NCBI GenBank assembly: GCA_947502965.1
Contig: CANNCG010000017.1
Location: 1 to 16,215, forward strand
Direction: 5' to 3'
From: a bacterium
GTDB lineage: Bacteria > Margulisbacteria > Marinamargulisbacteria > SXXA01
Length of the DNA stretch: 16,215 nt
Shown: positions 1 through 6,234 of the stretch, one piece after another
Layout of the letters: each line of letters starts with the position of its first letter
Position numbering within the stretch: the stretch's first letter is position 1
Translations under genes and position numbers: made by a program
Notes under the pieces: model-generated
The model's database searches: none
What the model saw: only the letters and a program-made list of their open reading frames with translations
What the model was told of the DNA's origin: nothing

Positions 1-90
1 TATCTGGGAAACCGTTTTTTGACTTCTCATTGCTTCTAGCGCCACTCGCGCCTTTATATCCGCACTGTAACTTTTCTGTTTCTTCCCCAT
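1..90 (-). CDS. IS3-family transposase OrfA, N-terminal 30 codons (partial at edge)
   Basis: The reading frame starts at the ATG at 90-88 and runs off the left edge; 30 codons are visible. The peptide begins MGKKQKSYSADIKARVALEA, the characteristic N-terminus of IS3-family OrfA, in which a basic leader precedes the first helix of the DNA-binding helix-turn-helix (KARVALEA). In complete IS3 elements OrfA supplies DNA recognition, and OrfB, made as a frameshift fusion, supplies the DDE catalytic domain. A GGAGG ribosome-binding site lies at 99-103 on the complementary strand, about eight bases before the ATG, which supports this start. The base composition (C/T-rich + strand) differs from the G/T-rich chromosome beside it, as expected of a recent arrival. 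Whether the transposase is intact cannot be seen. Confidence 0.85.
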   Translation of the reverse strand, partial: MGKKQKSYSADIKARVALEAMRSQKTVSQI

Positions 91-147
91 ATTCGTGTCC
101 TCCAGAGTCTATCTATTCTACTGGTCCACTTTTTGGGGGCAAGCTCA
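1..147 (-). mobile_element. End of an IS3-family insertion sequence, continuing past the left edge
   Basis: The element is recognised from the OrfA start read leftwards from 90 and from an IS3-like terminal sequence upstream of it. Read on the minus strand, the terminus at 147-123 begins TGAGCTTGCCCCCAAAAAGT, the usual style of IS3-family left inverted repeats (TG start, CCCC-AAAAAGTGGAC core). The exact outer boundary is uncertain: a second TG start at 154 is possible. The opposite end and the target duplication are outside the window, so completeness cannot be judged. Confidence 0.75.
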
Positions 148-367
148 ATCCTCACTGTATGTCCGCTGGCTCAGTCCGCTTTTTTGCCAGCATATATATT
201 CCGCTTCCCAGTCCATCACTTTCTCTTTTTCCATGCTTGCCCTCCGTAGTTTTTGTTTCCTACAGAACTTTAGCCCTATTTTTTGGCGGGGGGCAGTATG
301 GGGTTGCTGGAGCGCTTACGAAAGCGGTCTCAAAGAGCTCCGCCCTTTGGATCCCCTTTCGGGTGCA
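148..367. other. Intergenic stretch between the IS3 end and rlmD
   Basis: No supportable gene is present. Open frames here are short, extend antisense into rlmD or into the IS, and resemble no protein. The sequence is T/C-rich, with a TATATATT run near 190-200. I see no convincing rho-independent terminator for the minus-strand operon ending at 368. The only structured part is the diverged palindromic repeat at 330-355. Confidence 0.6.
330..355. repeat. Diverged copy of the GCTTCGCCCTTT palindromic repeat
   Basis: This stretch aligns without gaps to 5797-5822 inside ybeY at about 22 of 26 positions; the shared core is CGCCCTTT-n-GATCCC. The ybeY copy forms a perfect 8-bp stem with a TTC loop, whereas here the stem is imperfect. 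It lies just downstream of the rlmD stop codon. It could be chance similarity, but the shared tail beyond the hairpin argues for common origin. Confidence 0.4.
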
Positions 368-1762
368 TCACGCTAGGGGCAATGATGAGATTGTGAGGGG
401 TTCCAACACCGACACAATCTCCAAATGTGGCGTATGGGGAAACATATCGACGGCTTGGAGCGATGTCACCCCGTAGCCCAAGAGCGCAAAATCGGCGATA
501 TCCCGTTTCCAAGTCACGGGTTGGCATGAGACATAGACAATTCGTTTGGGGCTGCGTGCCGCGATGCGTGCGATGACTTTGGGCTCCAATCCTGAACGCG
601 GGGGGTCTACCACGATGGTATCGGCTTCCAATGCGTTGAATTTGAGAACGTTTCGGACACGGCCTTCGATGAAGGCAATATTTCGAAGGCCATTGGCGTC
701 GGCGTTGGTTTGGGCATCCTTGATCGCGCTGGGATGCTCTTCGATACCGATGACCTCGCGGACTTGGGAGGCAATCAACATCCCAATGGTGCCTGTGCCG
801 CTGTAGAGATCCAGTACCCGTTGTTCAGCGGTGAATGCCCCTGCACGCAACACCTCTTGGTAGAGGACTTCGGCTTGTTTGGTACTGGTCTGAAAAAAAG
901 CACCCGGAGACAATCTGAACGTGGTTCCCAATAGTTTTTCCTCCAAATAGGCCTCCCCACTGAGTAATACATAGGCGCCTGGGGTAGAGGTGTCAGCGCT
1001 GCCTGCGTGGATACCGGCAAGCACGCCAGACATGGGAAACGTGGACATGATCCTATTCGCCCATTCTGTGAAGCATGGGTCCATGCGGTTGACGATGAGC
1101 GTAATGAGGAATTTTTCTGTGGTTTTGCTATGCCGGAGGGTGAGATAGCGCAGATAGACGGGGTCTTCTTGGGTTTGCGTGTGGCTGTTGGGCCAAGCGA
1201 GAAAGCCGCGCTCTCGGAAAAACGTACAGGTTTCGGCCAAAATAGCATTGGCGATGGGATCCAAGAGTTGGCAGTCTGGGGTAGGGACAATGGTGCGGAA
1301 ATCCCCTCGTTTTTTGAGCCCTAGAATCAGCGTTGATGCCGACGCTGATTCTAGGGCGTTTATTCCAAAAACATAATCCATTTTGTTTCTGTGAAATCGG
1401 GTTTCAATCGCAGGTAAAATAGGTCCGCTTTGGCTATCTTTTAAGGGGCCTAAAAACCGGTCCAAACTTTCTTGTTTGAGTCCCAGTTGGATGCTGTAGG
1501 CAAGGTCAGGGAATCGGCATCCCCCGCAGAGTCCCGCCACACTGCAATGTCCTGCTTGGCGGGTGGCCGTATTACTCACCAATGATAGTCTTCTGGCTTT
1601 CCAGACACCGGCTTTTTTGCCAAAAACCTGAATGTCAACGGTGTCGCCAGGGAGACAATTTCCGATTTCGATTTGGCGTCCTTCGTGGGTGGCGATGCCC
1701 ATGCCCGCCATGTCGAGATGGGTGATGGTGACGGTCAATTGGGGAAAGGGTTTTCTCGCCAT
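368..1762 (-). CDS. rlmD: 23S rRNA (uracil-C5)-methyltransferase, RlmD/TrmA family
   Basis: This enzyme transfers a methyl group from S-adenosylmethionine to C5 of a uridine, most likely in 23S rRNA. The 464 residues match the family length. An N-terminal TRAM-like RNA-binding region (about 1-65) is followed by iron-sulfur cysteines C73, C79, C82 and C164 (CSVAGLCGGC, then PDC). The Rossmann domain has the SAM motif LDLYSGTG (318-325), VDPPRSG (385-391) and the catalytic Cys413 in VSCQPVTWKRD. The four cysteines favour RlmD-type over TrmA, but the exact uridine target is not provable here. The start ATG follows the stop of the upstream gene by three bases, so this is probably the last gene of the operon. 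Oddity: residues 136-148, between DYVFG and LGLKKRG, are encoded by a 40-bp palindrome and appear as extra sequence relative to typical homologues. Confidence 0.88.
   Translation of the reverse strand: MARKPFPQLTVTITHLDMAGMGIATHEGRQIEIGNCLPGDTVDIQVFGKKAGVWKARRLSLVSNTATRQAGHCSVAGLCGGCRFPDLAYSIQLGLKQESLDRFLGPLKDSQSGPILPAIETRFHRNKMDYVFGINALESASASTLILGLKKRGDFRTIVPTPDCQLLDPIANAILAETCTFFRERGFLAWPNSHTQTQEDPVYLRYLTLRHSKTTEKFLITLIVNRMDPCFTEWANRIMSTFPMSGVLAGIHAGSADTSTPGAYVLLSGEAYLEEKLLGTTFRLSPGAFFQTSTKQAEVLYQEVLRAGAFTAEQRVLDLYSGTGTIGMLIASQVREVIGIEEHPSAIKDAQTNADANGLRNIAFIEGRVRNVLKFNALEADTIVVDPPRSGLEPKVIARIAARSPKRIVYVSCQPVTWKRDIADFALLGYGVTSLQAVDMFPHTPHLEIVSVLEPLTISSLPLA
1318..1357. repeat. 40-bp perfect palindrome inside rlmD
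   Basis: Two 16-base arms (gccctagaatcagcgt and its exact complement) flank an 8-base loop at 1334-1341. The element is read in frame as ALESASASTLILG (residues 136-148). A perfect 16-bp stem is far more than codon constraint would give. Neither side has a good T-tract, so it does not look like a terminator. It resembles a mobile palindromic element inserted into a surface loop between conserved RNKMDYVFG and LGLKKRG segments. Confidence 0.85.
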
Positions 1763-1765
1763 GGC

Positions 1766-3859
1766 TTAGTTTTTCAGCAAGACAAAGGGTCTTTTTTCAC
1801 CAGGGTTTAAAACGGCAGCGGCGGTATCTTCAAACGAATAGCCCGCTGGCGGATGACAGCTAACGGGTAGTTCACGGGTGGCGTTGTTTTCTATTTCCAA
1901 AACAGAACAGGGGGTATATCGCATACGCAGCGACCCCTCTGTGATAGGGATGGTAAATGTCCACGGATGTATCCAACAGGCGTCGGGTAGCCACTGAGCA
2001 ATCTGATAGCCGGTGTTGCTTTCATGGACCAAGGCATGCTGAAAAACGGTGAGGAAAAGACCTGAGGCGGCCAAGTGATGGCCGGTGCCAGAGGCGCCCA
2101 TGTGGGTTGTCGGGTGTAGGCTTTGAGGGAGTGCGCCGGTGGGGGAGACTTGCTGCATGGCCCATGTCAGAATGGGCTTGCAGCGGGAATCTTGTCGCAA
2201 AATGTAGACCATGGCGAGCAAGAGATTTTCGACCAAGGGATAGCCTGCGGGGTGGGCCCTACTAAACAAGAGATCTTCGTATAAAAAATGGTTTTGCAAA
2301 GTCATTAAGGTAGTGCTCACGCGGATGTTCTGCGCGTCGATGAGCGAGAGCGGGAAGACGCTGAGGAGGCTGGTCACGATGCCGGGTTCCTGCCAACGGG
2401 TGTTTCCAATAGGGAGCATAGGGGGCAGATGTTGGCATTGTGTCCAATAGGTCAATGCCGTTTCTATCGCCGCTTCGAGCGCGTTTTTTTTGGTAAAAAG
2501 GGCGTTTTTTTTCGGGCCTTCGGGCGTCATGGCGATGGCCAAGGTGAGGATGCCCCATGTCCAAAAGTAGGTGAGCCAATAGGGGCCTGTTCCAAACGCG
2601 TGGTCCAACGGATTGACATGAGATTTTTGGGGCAATGCGTGTGTGGGCAGCGCTATGGCCATGGCGATTTTAATGGTTTTTTGTAGGATTTCTGCTGGGG
2701 GTTCACCCACAATCGCGCGCTTGTTTTGATACATGACGAGTGTCAGACACGCGGTCATAGGGCTGGGGGATTGTTTGAACGTGGCCGTGCGTTGCGCCAT
2801 ACTATTTTGGCAGATGTTGGGGGCCTGAGGATCTTGCGTAGAGGTCCAAGCCAAGAGCCCCCACTCGGCCCACCAGCCCCATGGGTCTTGGTCGGGGTTT
2901 GTGTGTTGCGCTTGTGTGAGATGGTAGATTTGGTGGTCTATGATGCGCTGAAAAGTATTTTCTTGAGATAAAAAACCCACTGCTTGAGATTTGGACGTTT
3001 GGGGGGGTGTACGGTTTTTGAATGTCTGAATCCATGTTTTGAGCTGTGTTTGTTCTAATGGGTTGATAAGTTCTTGTGCAAAAGACAAGCTGTTGTTGAG
3101 CGGTAGCCACGCCTGAATGTGGGCTTGTTTTTGTGAGATGCGATATTCGACAAAGCCGCTGGCAAATTCGGAGGGGCAGGTGGTTTTGAGAAGTTGTTCA
3201 AAACGGCCGATATGAGAGGCTGTGTCGCCTTCGGAAAACGGCAAGAAAAGCACATTCTGGGGTGTTTGTGAGAGGACAAGGCCCAACTGCTTATTGACCA
3301 TTATGGCGCCGTCAGACAGATAGGTCAGGTCTCGAATCGGAAAAACATCGGTGACGCCGTAGGGTCGTATGGCCAGAAATAGAGAGATGGGACTGTCTAT
3401 TTCTGAGAGTGTTAGGCTAAGATATCCTGCGGGTGTGGGCTCGCTTGCGAGGGTGATGGTGAGGACTATTTGAACACTTGGTAGCACGTTGCTCACGGTG
3501 ATGGCCCCATTTTCAAACGTTTGCTGGGGATTGGGCATGGTGGCCAAATTGAAAAACTGCCCATCTTGCATGACCCAGATGTCCAGAGACCATGTGCCAT
3601 TTGGGCTGCACATGCCCACCGGATCTACCGTGAGATGGGCTGTTTTTTGTGGGAGCCTTAGGGTGGTCCACGACCGATAGGCGGTATTGCCGAAGTGTAG
3701 GCCATCCAACGGGCTTTGAAATGTGGGACTATCGGGAGAGAGTTGTTTCTGTGCCCAAAAAGGCAACACACGCCCTTCTGGGTGACAGAGATAGGCCGTG
3801 TTCGCGAGCGATAGCGGGAGCTGTGAAAGTGGAAGCGGCGCTGTTTTTGGGCGACTCAT
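1766..3859 (-). CDS. Putative six-hairpin glycosidase-fold protein (function unproven)
   Basis: I do not recognise an exact family. The 697-residue protein has no signal peptide or membrane segment. Its N-terminal 270 residues are strand-rich (for example LSLTLSEIDSPISLFLAIRP and the DLTYLSDGAIMVN region). Residues of about 290-600 are helical and rich in aromatic residues (WGWWAEWGLLAW, YWLTYFWTWGILTLA), as in (alpha/alpha)6 barrels. The last 80 residues return to strands (WIHPWTFTIPITEG, LRMRYT). This order matches bacterial GH15-like six-hairpin proteins that act on or bind glycans. I cannot assign catalytic acids, so an inactive or structural role is possible. The start ATG overlaps the corC stop by four bases (ATGA), implying translational coupling, and rlmD follows three bases after its stop. 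Gln, Thr and Pro are abundant, in line with the C/A-rich coding strand. Confidence 0.5.
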   Translation of the reverse strand: MSRPKTAPLPLSQLPLSLANTAYLCHPEGRVLPFWAQKQLSPDSPTFQSPLDGLHFGNTAYRSWTTLRLPQKTAHLTVDPVGMCSPNGTWSLDIWVMQDGQFFNLATMPNPQQTFENGAITVSNVLPSVQIVLTITLASEPTPAGYLSLTLSEIDSPISLFLAIRPYGVTDVFPIRDLTYLSDGAIMVNKQLGLVLSQTPQNVLFLPFSEGDTASHIGRFEQLLKTTCPSEFASGFVEYRISQKQAHIQAWLPLNNSLSFAQELINPLEQTQLKTWIQTFKNRTPPQTSKSQAVGFLSQENTFQRIIDHQIYHLTQAQHTNPDQDPWGWWAEWGLLAWTSTQDPQAPNICQNSMAQRTATFKQSPSPMTACLTLVMYQNKRAIVGEPPAEILQKTIKIAMAIALPTHALPQKSHVNPLDHAFGTGPYWLTYFWTWGILTLAIAMTPEGPKKNALFTKKNALEAAIETALTYWTQCQHLPPMLPIGNTRWQEPGIVTSLLSVFPLSLIDAQNIRVSTTLMTLQNHFLYEDLLFSRAHPAGYPLVENLLLAMVYILRQDSRCKPILTWAMQQVSPTGALPQSLHPTTHMGASGTGHHLAASGLFLTVFQHALVHESNTGYQIAQWLPDACWIHPWTFTIPITEGSLRMRYTPCSVLEIENNATRELPVSCHPPAGYSFEDTAAAVLNPGEKRPFVLLKN
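2484..2512. repeat. Short direct duplication with two T8/A8 tracts
   Basis: The + strand reads gcgTTTTTTTT at 2481-2491 and again at 2502-2512, 21 bases apart. On the coding strand this gives KKNAL-FT-KKNAL in the glycosidase-like protein. It is an in-frame seven-codon near-duplication with two homopolymer runs prone to slippage. Confidence 0.7.
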
Positions 3860-5163
3860 GACTCGGATTCCGTAGGGTCTGTTTTTTTGCGAAATTCCAG
3901 CTGACGGATGCGCCGTTTGGCCACATCGCGTACGACGATATCATAGCCCTCAAAGGGGAATTGCTCCCCTCTTGCGGGGACATGTCCGAGTTGGGTGAGG
4001 ACAAATCCGCCGATGGTGTCGTAATCATCGCTCTTGGGAAATTTGCAGTGAAGTTTGTCCCCTAGGTCTTCGATATTCATACTGGCGTCCACGATAAAGG
4101 AATGGGGGGTGAGTTGGCGCATGCTGGGTTGTTCTCTATGGTCATATTCATCTCTGATTTCGCCTACGATTTCCTCCAGAATATCTTCTAGTGTCACCAC
4201 ACCGGCCATACCGCCATATTCGTCGACCACGATAGCCAGATGGATACGTCCATTGCGCATTTCATTGAGGAGATCTTCGATATTTTGTGTTTCGGGAATA
4301 AACGTGGCTTCTCGCATGTGGGTGCTGACTTCTTTAGAGGCATCTTTGTCGGATAGTTGCAGTAAATCTTTGGCATAGACGATGCCGACAATGTTGTCGA
4401 TTTTATCTTTGTACACAGGGATACGGGAGTGGCCCCGTTGGACCATGAGTTCAATGGCATGTTGCAAAGAGGCATGGGCGCTAATGCAAAAGGTGTCGGT
4501 GCGCGGGGTCATGATTTCTCGTACCACGGTTTTGGAAAAGTAGAAAATACTGTCGATCATTTCTTTTTCTTCTTTTTCCAAGATGCCATCTTTTTGGGCC
4601 TGGTTGACGATGGCTTTGATTTCATCTTCGGACAAGATACGGCGTTGGTCTTCTTCGCTGCCAACGCCCACTTGGTCTAGGGCCCAGCGCAAGGCGATGA
4701 CACCCAAACGGAAGGGGAGTAGCAATGCCATGAAGACAATAAAGGGCAGGATTAAGTAACGGGTTAACAAGGCCCTCTGTTTAACGGGAATCAATCGGAC
4801 AATCCCATGGGATATGCCCAAAATGAGGGCGGTAATGAGGCCGGCAGTGATCATGCCGTTGAGAAAAAACAACCATGGCCATTCTGGGGTCAATCGTGAG
4901 GTGTAGACGCCCAGTCCCATGGTCATGAGCGAGGCGCTCATCAAATACCCTACCTGGAAACCTATTTGTAGTTTTTTGGGGGTCGTTAGCCATTTTTCGA
5001 GCAAAGACATGCCAAAGAGACCTTGCTTGCCTTGTTCGCGCAGCTGTTGGCGGTTGATAGAGGCAAAGGCCACTTCCGTGATGGCAAAGTAGGTATATAA
5101 CAGGGTAGAAACAAAAAAAAGCATCAGTGACAGACCGTTGATGTCATCCAAAGTAGTGAGCAT
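3856..5163 (-). CDS. CorC/HlyC-type membrane protein with CNNM domain, CBS pair and transporter-associated domain
   Basis: This is an inner-membrane protein of the CNNM/CorC family, linked to Mg2+ (or Co2+) homeostasis. The N-terminal DUF21 region has about four hydrophobic segments (LMLFFVSTLLYTYFAITEVAF at the start, then WLFFLNGMITAGLITALILG and LILPFIVFMALLLPF). Next comes the acidic linker EDEIKAIVNQAQKDGILEKEE, then two CBS domains (from VREIMTPRTD to GVVTLEDILEEIVGEI) that probably bind an adenine nucleotide. The C-terminal CorC_HlyC domain ends in the RRIRQLEF strand. I start the protein at the ATG at 5163 (MLTTLDD, 435 residues), four bases after the dgkA stop, rather than at the TTG at 5199, which would overlap dgkA by 32 bases. 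It sits between dgkA-like and the glycosidase-like gene. Transport activity itself is debated for this family. Confidence 0.85.
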   Translation of the reverse strand: MLTTLDDINGLSLMLFFVSTLLYTYFAITEVAFASINRQQLREQGKQGLFGMSLLEKWLTTPKKLQIGFQVGYLMSASLMTMGLGVYTSRLTPEWPWLFFLNGMITAGLITALILGISHGIVRLIPVKQRALLTRYLILPFIVFMALLLPFRLGVIALRWALDQVGVGSEEDQRRILSEDEIKAIVNQAQKDGILEKEEKEMIDSIFYFSKTVVREIMTPRTDTFCISAHASLQHAIELMVQRGHSRIPVYKDKIDNIVGIVYAKDLLQLSDKDASKEVSTHMREATFIPETQNIEDLLNEMRNGRIHLAIVVDEYGGMAGVVTLEDILEEIVGEIRDEYDHREQPSMRQLTPHSFIVDASMNIEDLGDKLHCKFPKSDDYDTIGGFVLTQLGHVPARGEQFPFEGYDIVVRDVAKRRIRQLEFRKKTDPTESES

Positions 5164-5167
5164 CCTT

Positions 5168-5554
5168 CTAGGCACGTAGCCCAATGAATTTGGGTACAAA
5201 AATCAAACTGGCGATGAGAGCATTCACCCCTAAAGCCGCAATGTTTTTTGCGGCTTTGAACGTGGACGGCGGAGTGGGTATGATGCGAGAGAGGGTGATT
5301 TCAAGAGCGGTATGGATAAGTTCGCTCATGAGGACCATCCCAATGCTGAGGAGGACCAATCCCCATTCCAGCGGTGGAATCGAAAACACGCATCCTGTGC
5401 CTATGACCGCAGTGGTGACCATGAGCTGAAAACGCATGTGGGGTTTAGCTCTTAGGACCATCCAGAAGCCACTGGCATCACAGTAAAAGGCTTTGGAAAC
5501 GGTGTCGCAAGTGTTGCGCCGCTTCTGCGGCTGAAGAACGTCTGTGGGTATCAT
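5168..5554 (-). CDS. dgkA: DgkA-family diacylglycerol/undecaprenol kinase homologue with altered active site
   Basis: The 128-residue protein has the layout of DgkA: a short amphipathic N-terminus and three membrane helices (about 42-60, 64-85, 105-124). In E. coli-type and Firmicutes-type enzymes this trimer phosphorylates diacylglycerol or undecaprenol using ATP. The second helix ends SELIHTALE, where the family has (A/S)EL-NTAIE, so Glu78 and Glu85 remain but the conserved Asn is His81. The later AKD motif reads AAKN, so Lys103 remains but the Asp is Asn104. The acidic residue usual before the first helix also appears replaced (LRAKPHMRF). These changes suggest weak or lost kinase activity. 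The start overlaps the ybeY stop by four bases (ATGA). Position after ybeY is the classic neighbourhood of this family. Confidence 0.72.
   Translation of the reverse strand: MIPTDVLQPQKRRNTCDTVSKAFYCDASGFWMVLRAKPHMRFQLMVTTAVIGTGCVFSIPPLEWGLVLLSIGMVLMSELIHTALEITLSRIIPTPPSTFKAAKNIAALGVNALIASLIFVPKFIGLRA
5232..5257. repeat. Nine-bp inverted repeat at the dgkA AKN motif
   Basis: The arms aaagccgca and tgcggcttt flank an 8-base loop. The element encodes KAAKNIAA around the altered active-site Lys-Asn of the DgkA homologue. It is shorter than the rlmD and ybeY palindromes and may be coincidence, because the conserved amino acids alone favour GCC/GCA-rich codons. Confidence 0.4.
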
Positions 5555-6234
5555 ACGGGTGTATGCAACAGATCATAAATCTGATACTGCATCTCGTCCA
5601 TCTCCGTTTGGTCTTCAGGGCTTTGATCGTCATATCCGAGGAGATGTAAAATGCCATGGATGATGAGGATTTTGAGCTCTTTTTCGAGACTGTGCCCAAG
5701 CGCGGTGGCCTGCAGCTCCGCTTGCTCAACGGAGATGTACAAATCCCCGAAGAGGGGCCGGATGTTCTCGGCTTTGCCGAGAACATCGTTTTTTTCTGAA
5801 AGGGCTTCGCCCTTTCGATCCCGTTCCGAAAAAAGAGGGTACTCGGCAACGCCGAGCAGAGGGTTCAAAAGGGCGTCATCCTTTTTGTCCGGTTCCGAAG
5901 AGGTGGGGATGCTGGGGGCGCTAGCCCCCGAAAAAAGAGATTTCTCGGCAACGCCGAGCAGGGGGGTCAAAAGGGCGTCATCCTTTTTATTCACAACATC
6001 ATCCTCTTCGGATAAATCGAAGGTGATGATGTCCGTCGGCCAGTCATGGTCCAAGTGAACCCTATTCATCTCATGGATACTTGCGTTGTCAAAAAAGGTG
6101 AATTCCAGTTCAGACCCTGTCACATGGAGATGTGCTAAAACATGGGAAATAAAGAGCTCTGAGGAGAAGGGGATCTCCAAGAGGACATTGCAACAGAGGC
6201 TATTTTTTGGATTTGGTTTGTTTGATGATGGCAT
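5551..6234 (-). CDS. ybeY: YbeY endoribonuclease / rRNA maturation factor with an in-frame repeat insert
   Basis: YbeY is a metal-dependent endoribonuclease-like factor needed for 16S rRNA 3' end maturation and ribosome quality control. The N-terminus contains TDIITFDLSEE (67-77), and the C-terminus has GDLYISVEQ (163-171) and the metal motif HGILHLLGYDD (193-203), giving ligands His193, His197 and probably Asp203. Most family members have His at the third position; Asp there is typical of Bacteroidota-like YbeY. The protein is 227 residues instead of about 150. The excess is residues 79-161, built from repeats (KKDDALL-PLLGVAE--LFS twice, plus a decayed third copy, DVLGKAENIRPLFG). Without it the length would be normal. 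A strong AGGAGG ribosome-binding site inside the end of pgpH precedes the ATG, which overlaps pgpH by 35 bases. Confidence 0.88.
   Translation of the reverse strand: MPSSNKPNPKNSLCCNVLLEIPFSSELFISHVLAHLHVTGSELEFTFFDNASIHEMNRVHLDHDWPTDIITFDLSEEDDVVNKKDDALLTPLLGVAEKSLFSGASAPSIPTSSEPDKKDDALLNPLLGVAEYPLFSERDRKGEALSEKNDVLGKAENIRPLFGDLYISVEQAELQATALGHSLEKELKILIIHGILHLLGYDDQSPEDQTEMDEMQYQIYDLLHTPV
5761..5787. repeat. 12-bp perfect hairpin in the ybeY insert, terminator-shaped on the + strand
   Basis: The arms gatgttctcggc and gccgagaacatc flank a TTT loop and are followed by a T-run at 5789-5795. On the + strand, antisense to ybeY, this has the full form of a rho-independent terminator. It is read in ybeY as DVLGKAENI (residues 150-158). 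No + strand transcript is known here, so its use as a terminator is unproven. Confidence 0.8.
5798..5816. repeat. Hairpin gaaagggc-TTC-gccctttc in the ybeY insert
   Basis: A perfect 8-bp stem with a 3-base loop, followed by GATCCC. The same core plus GATCCC tail recurs in diverged form at 330-355. It encodes part of the RKGEALSE segment of YbeY. Confidence 0.75.
5827..5886. repeat. 60-bp repeat unit, copy 1, in ybeY
   Basis: This unit encodes YbeY residues 117-136 (KKDDALLNPLLGVAEYPLFS) and contains the hairpin ctcggc-AAC-gccgag at 5842-5856. It matches copy 2 at 55 of 60 positions. The copies start 102 bases apart, so the frame is kept. Confidence 0.9.
5914..5929. repeat. Hairpin gggggc-GCTA-gccccc between the two repeat copies
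   Basis: A 6-bp all-GC stem with a 4-base loop. The core differs at only two of 16 positions from the centre of the intergenic palindrome at 15633-15662 (gggtgcgccagccccc). It encodes the SGASAP segment of YbeY. Confidence 0.7.
5929..5988. repeat. 60-bp repeat unit, copy 2, in ybeY
   Basis: This unit encodes YbeY residues 83-102 (KKDDALLTPLLGVAEKSLFS), with the hairpin ctcggc-AAC-gccgag at 5944-5958. Five substitutions separate it from copy 1 and there are no indels. This points to fairly recent duplication, or to purifying selection on the peptide. Confidence 0.9.

Larger units (their letters stand above)
5752..6000. repeat. Palindromic repeat cluster inserted in ybeY (83 codons)
   Basis: The insert separates the conserved TDIITFDL and GDLYISV segments of YbeY. 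It contains five hairpins: 5761-5787, 5798-5816, 5842-5856, 5914-5929 and 5944-5958. It also contains two 60-bp direct copies (5827-5886 and 5929-5988, 55 of 60 identical) and one decayed copy of the same unit near 5740-5787. Its total length is a multiple of three and it keeps the frame open. The borders are estimated from where family similarity stops, so they may shift by a few codons. Confidence 0.85.

Noticed and set aside
30..476. Open frame of 148 codons on the + strand
   Set aside because: It spans the IS3 end and runs antisense through the end of rlmD. It has no family resemblance, and its low-complexity Ser/Pro/Phe content reflects T/C-rich DNA.
1318..1357. rlmD palindrome as an intrinsic terminator
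   Set aside because: Neither strand has a T-run after the stem, and it lies mid-gene with the frame continuing through it.
5164..5199. TTG start for the corC-like gene at 5199
   Set aside because: It uses a rare TTG and overlaps dgkA by 32 bases; the ATG at 5163 lies four bases after the dgkA stop and still precedes the first membrane helix.
5752..6000. CRISPR array suggested by the repeats in ybeY
   Set aside because: Only two clear copies exist, the unit is 60 bp with high internal palindromy, there are no regular spacers, and the whole stretch is translated in frame.
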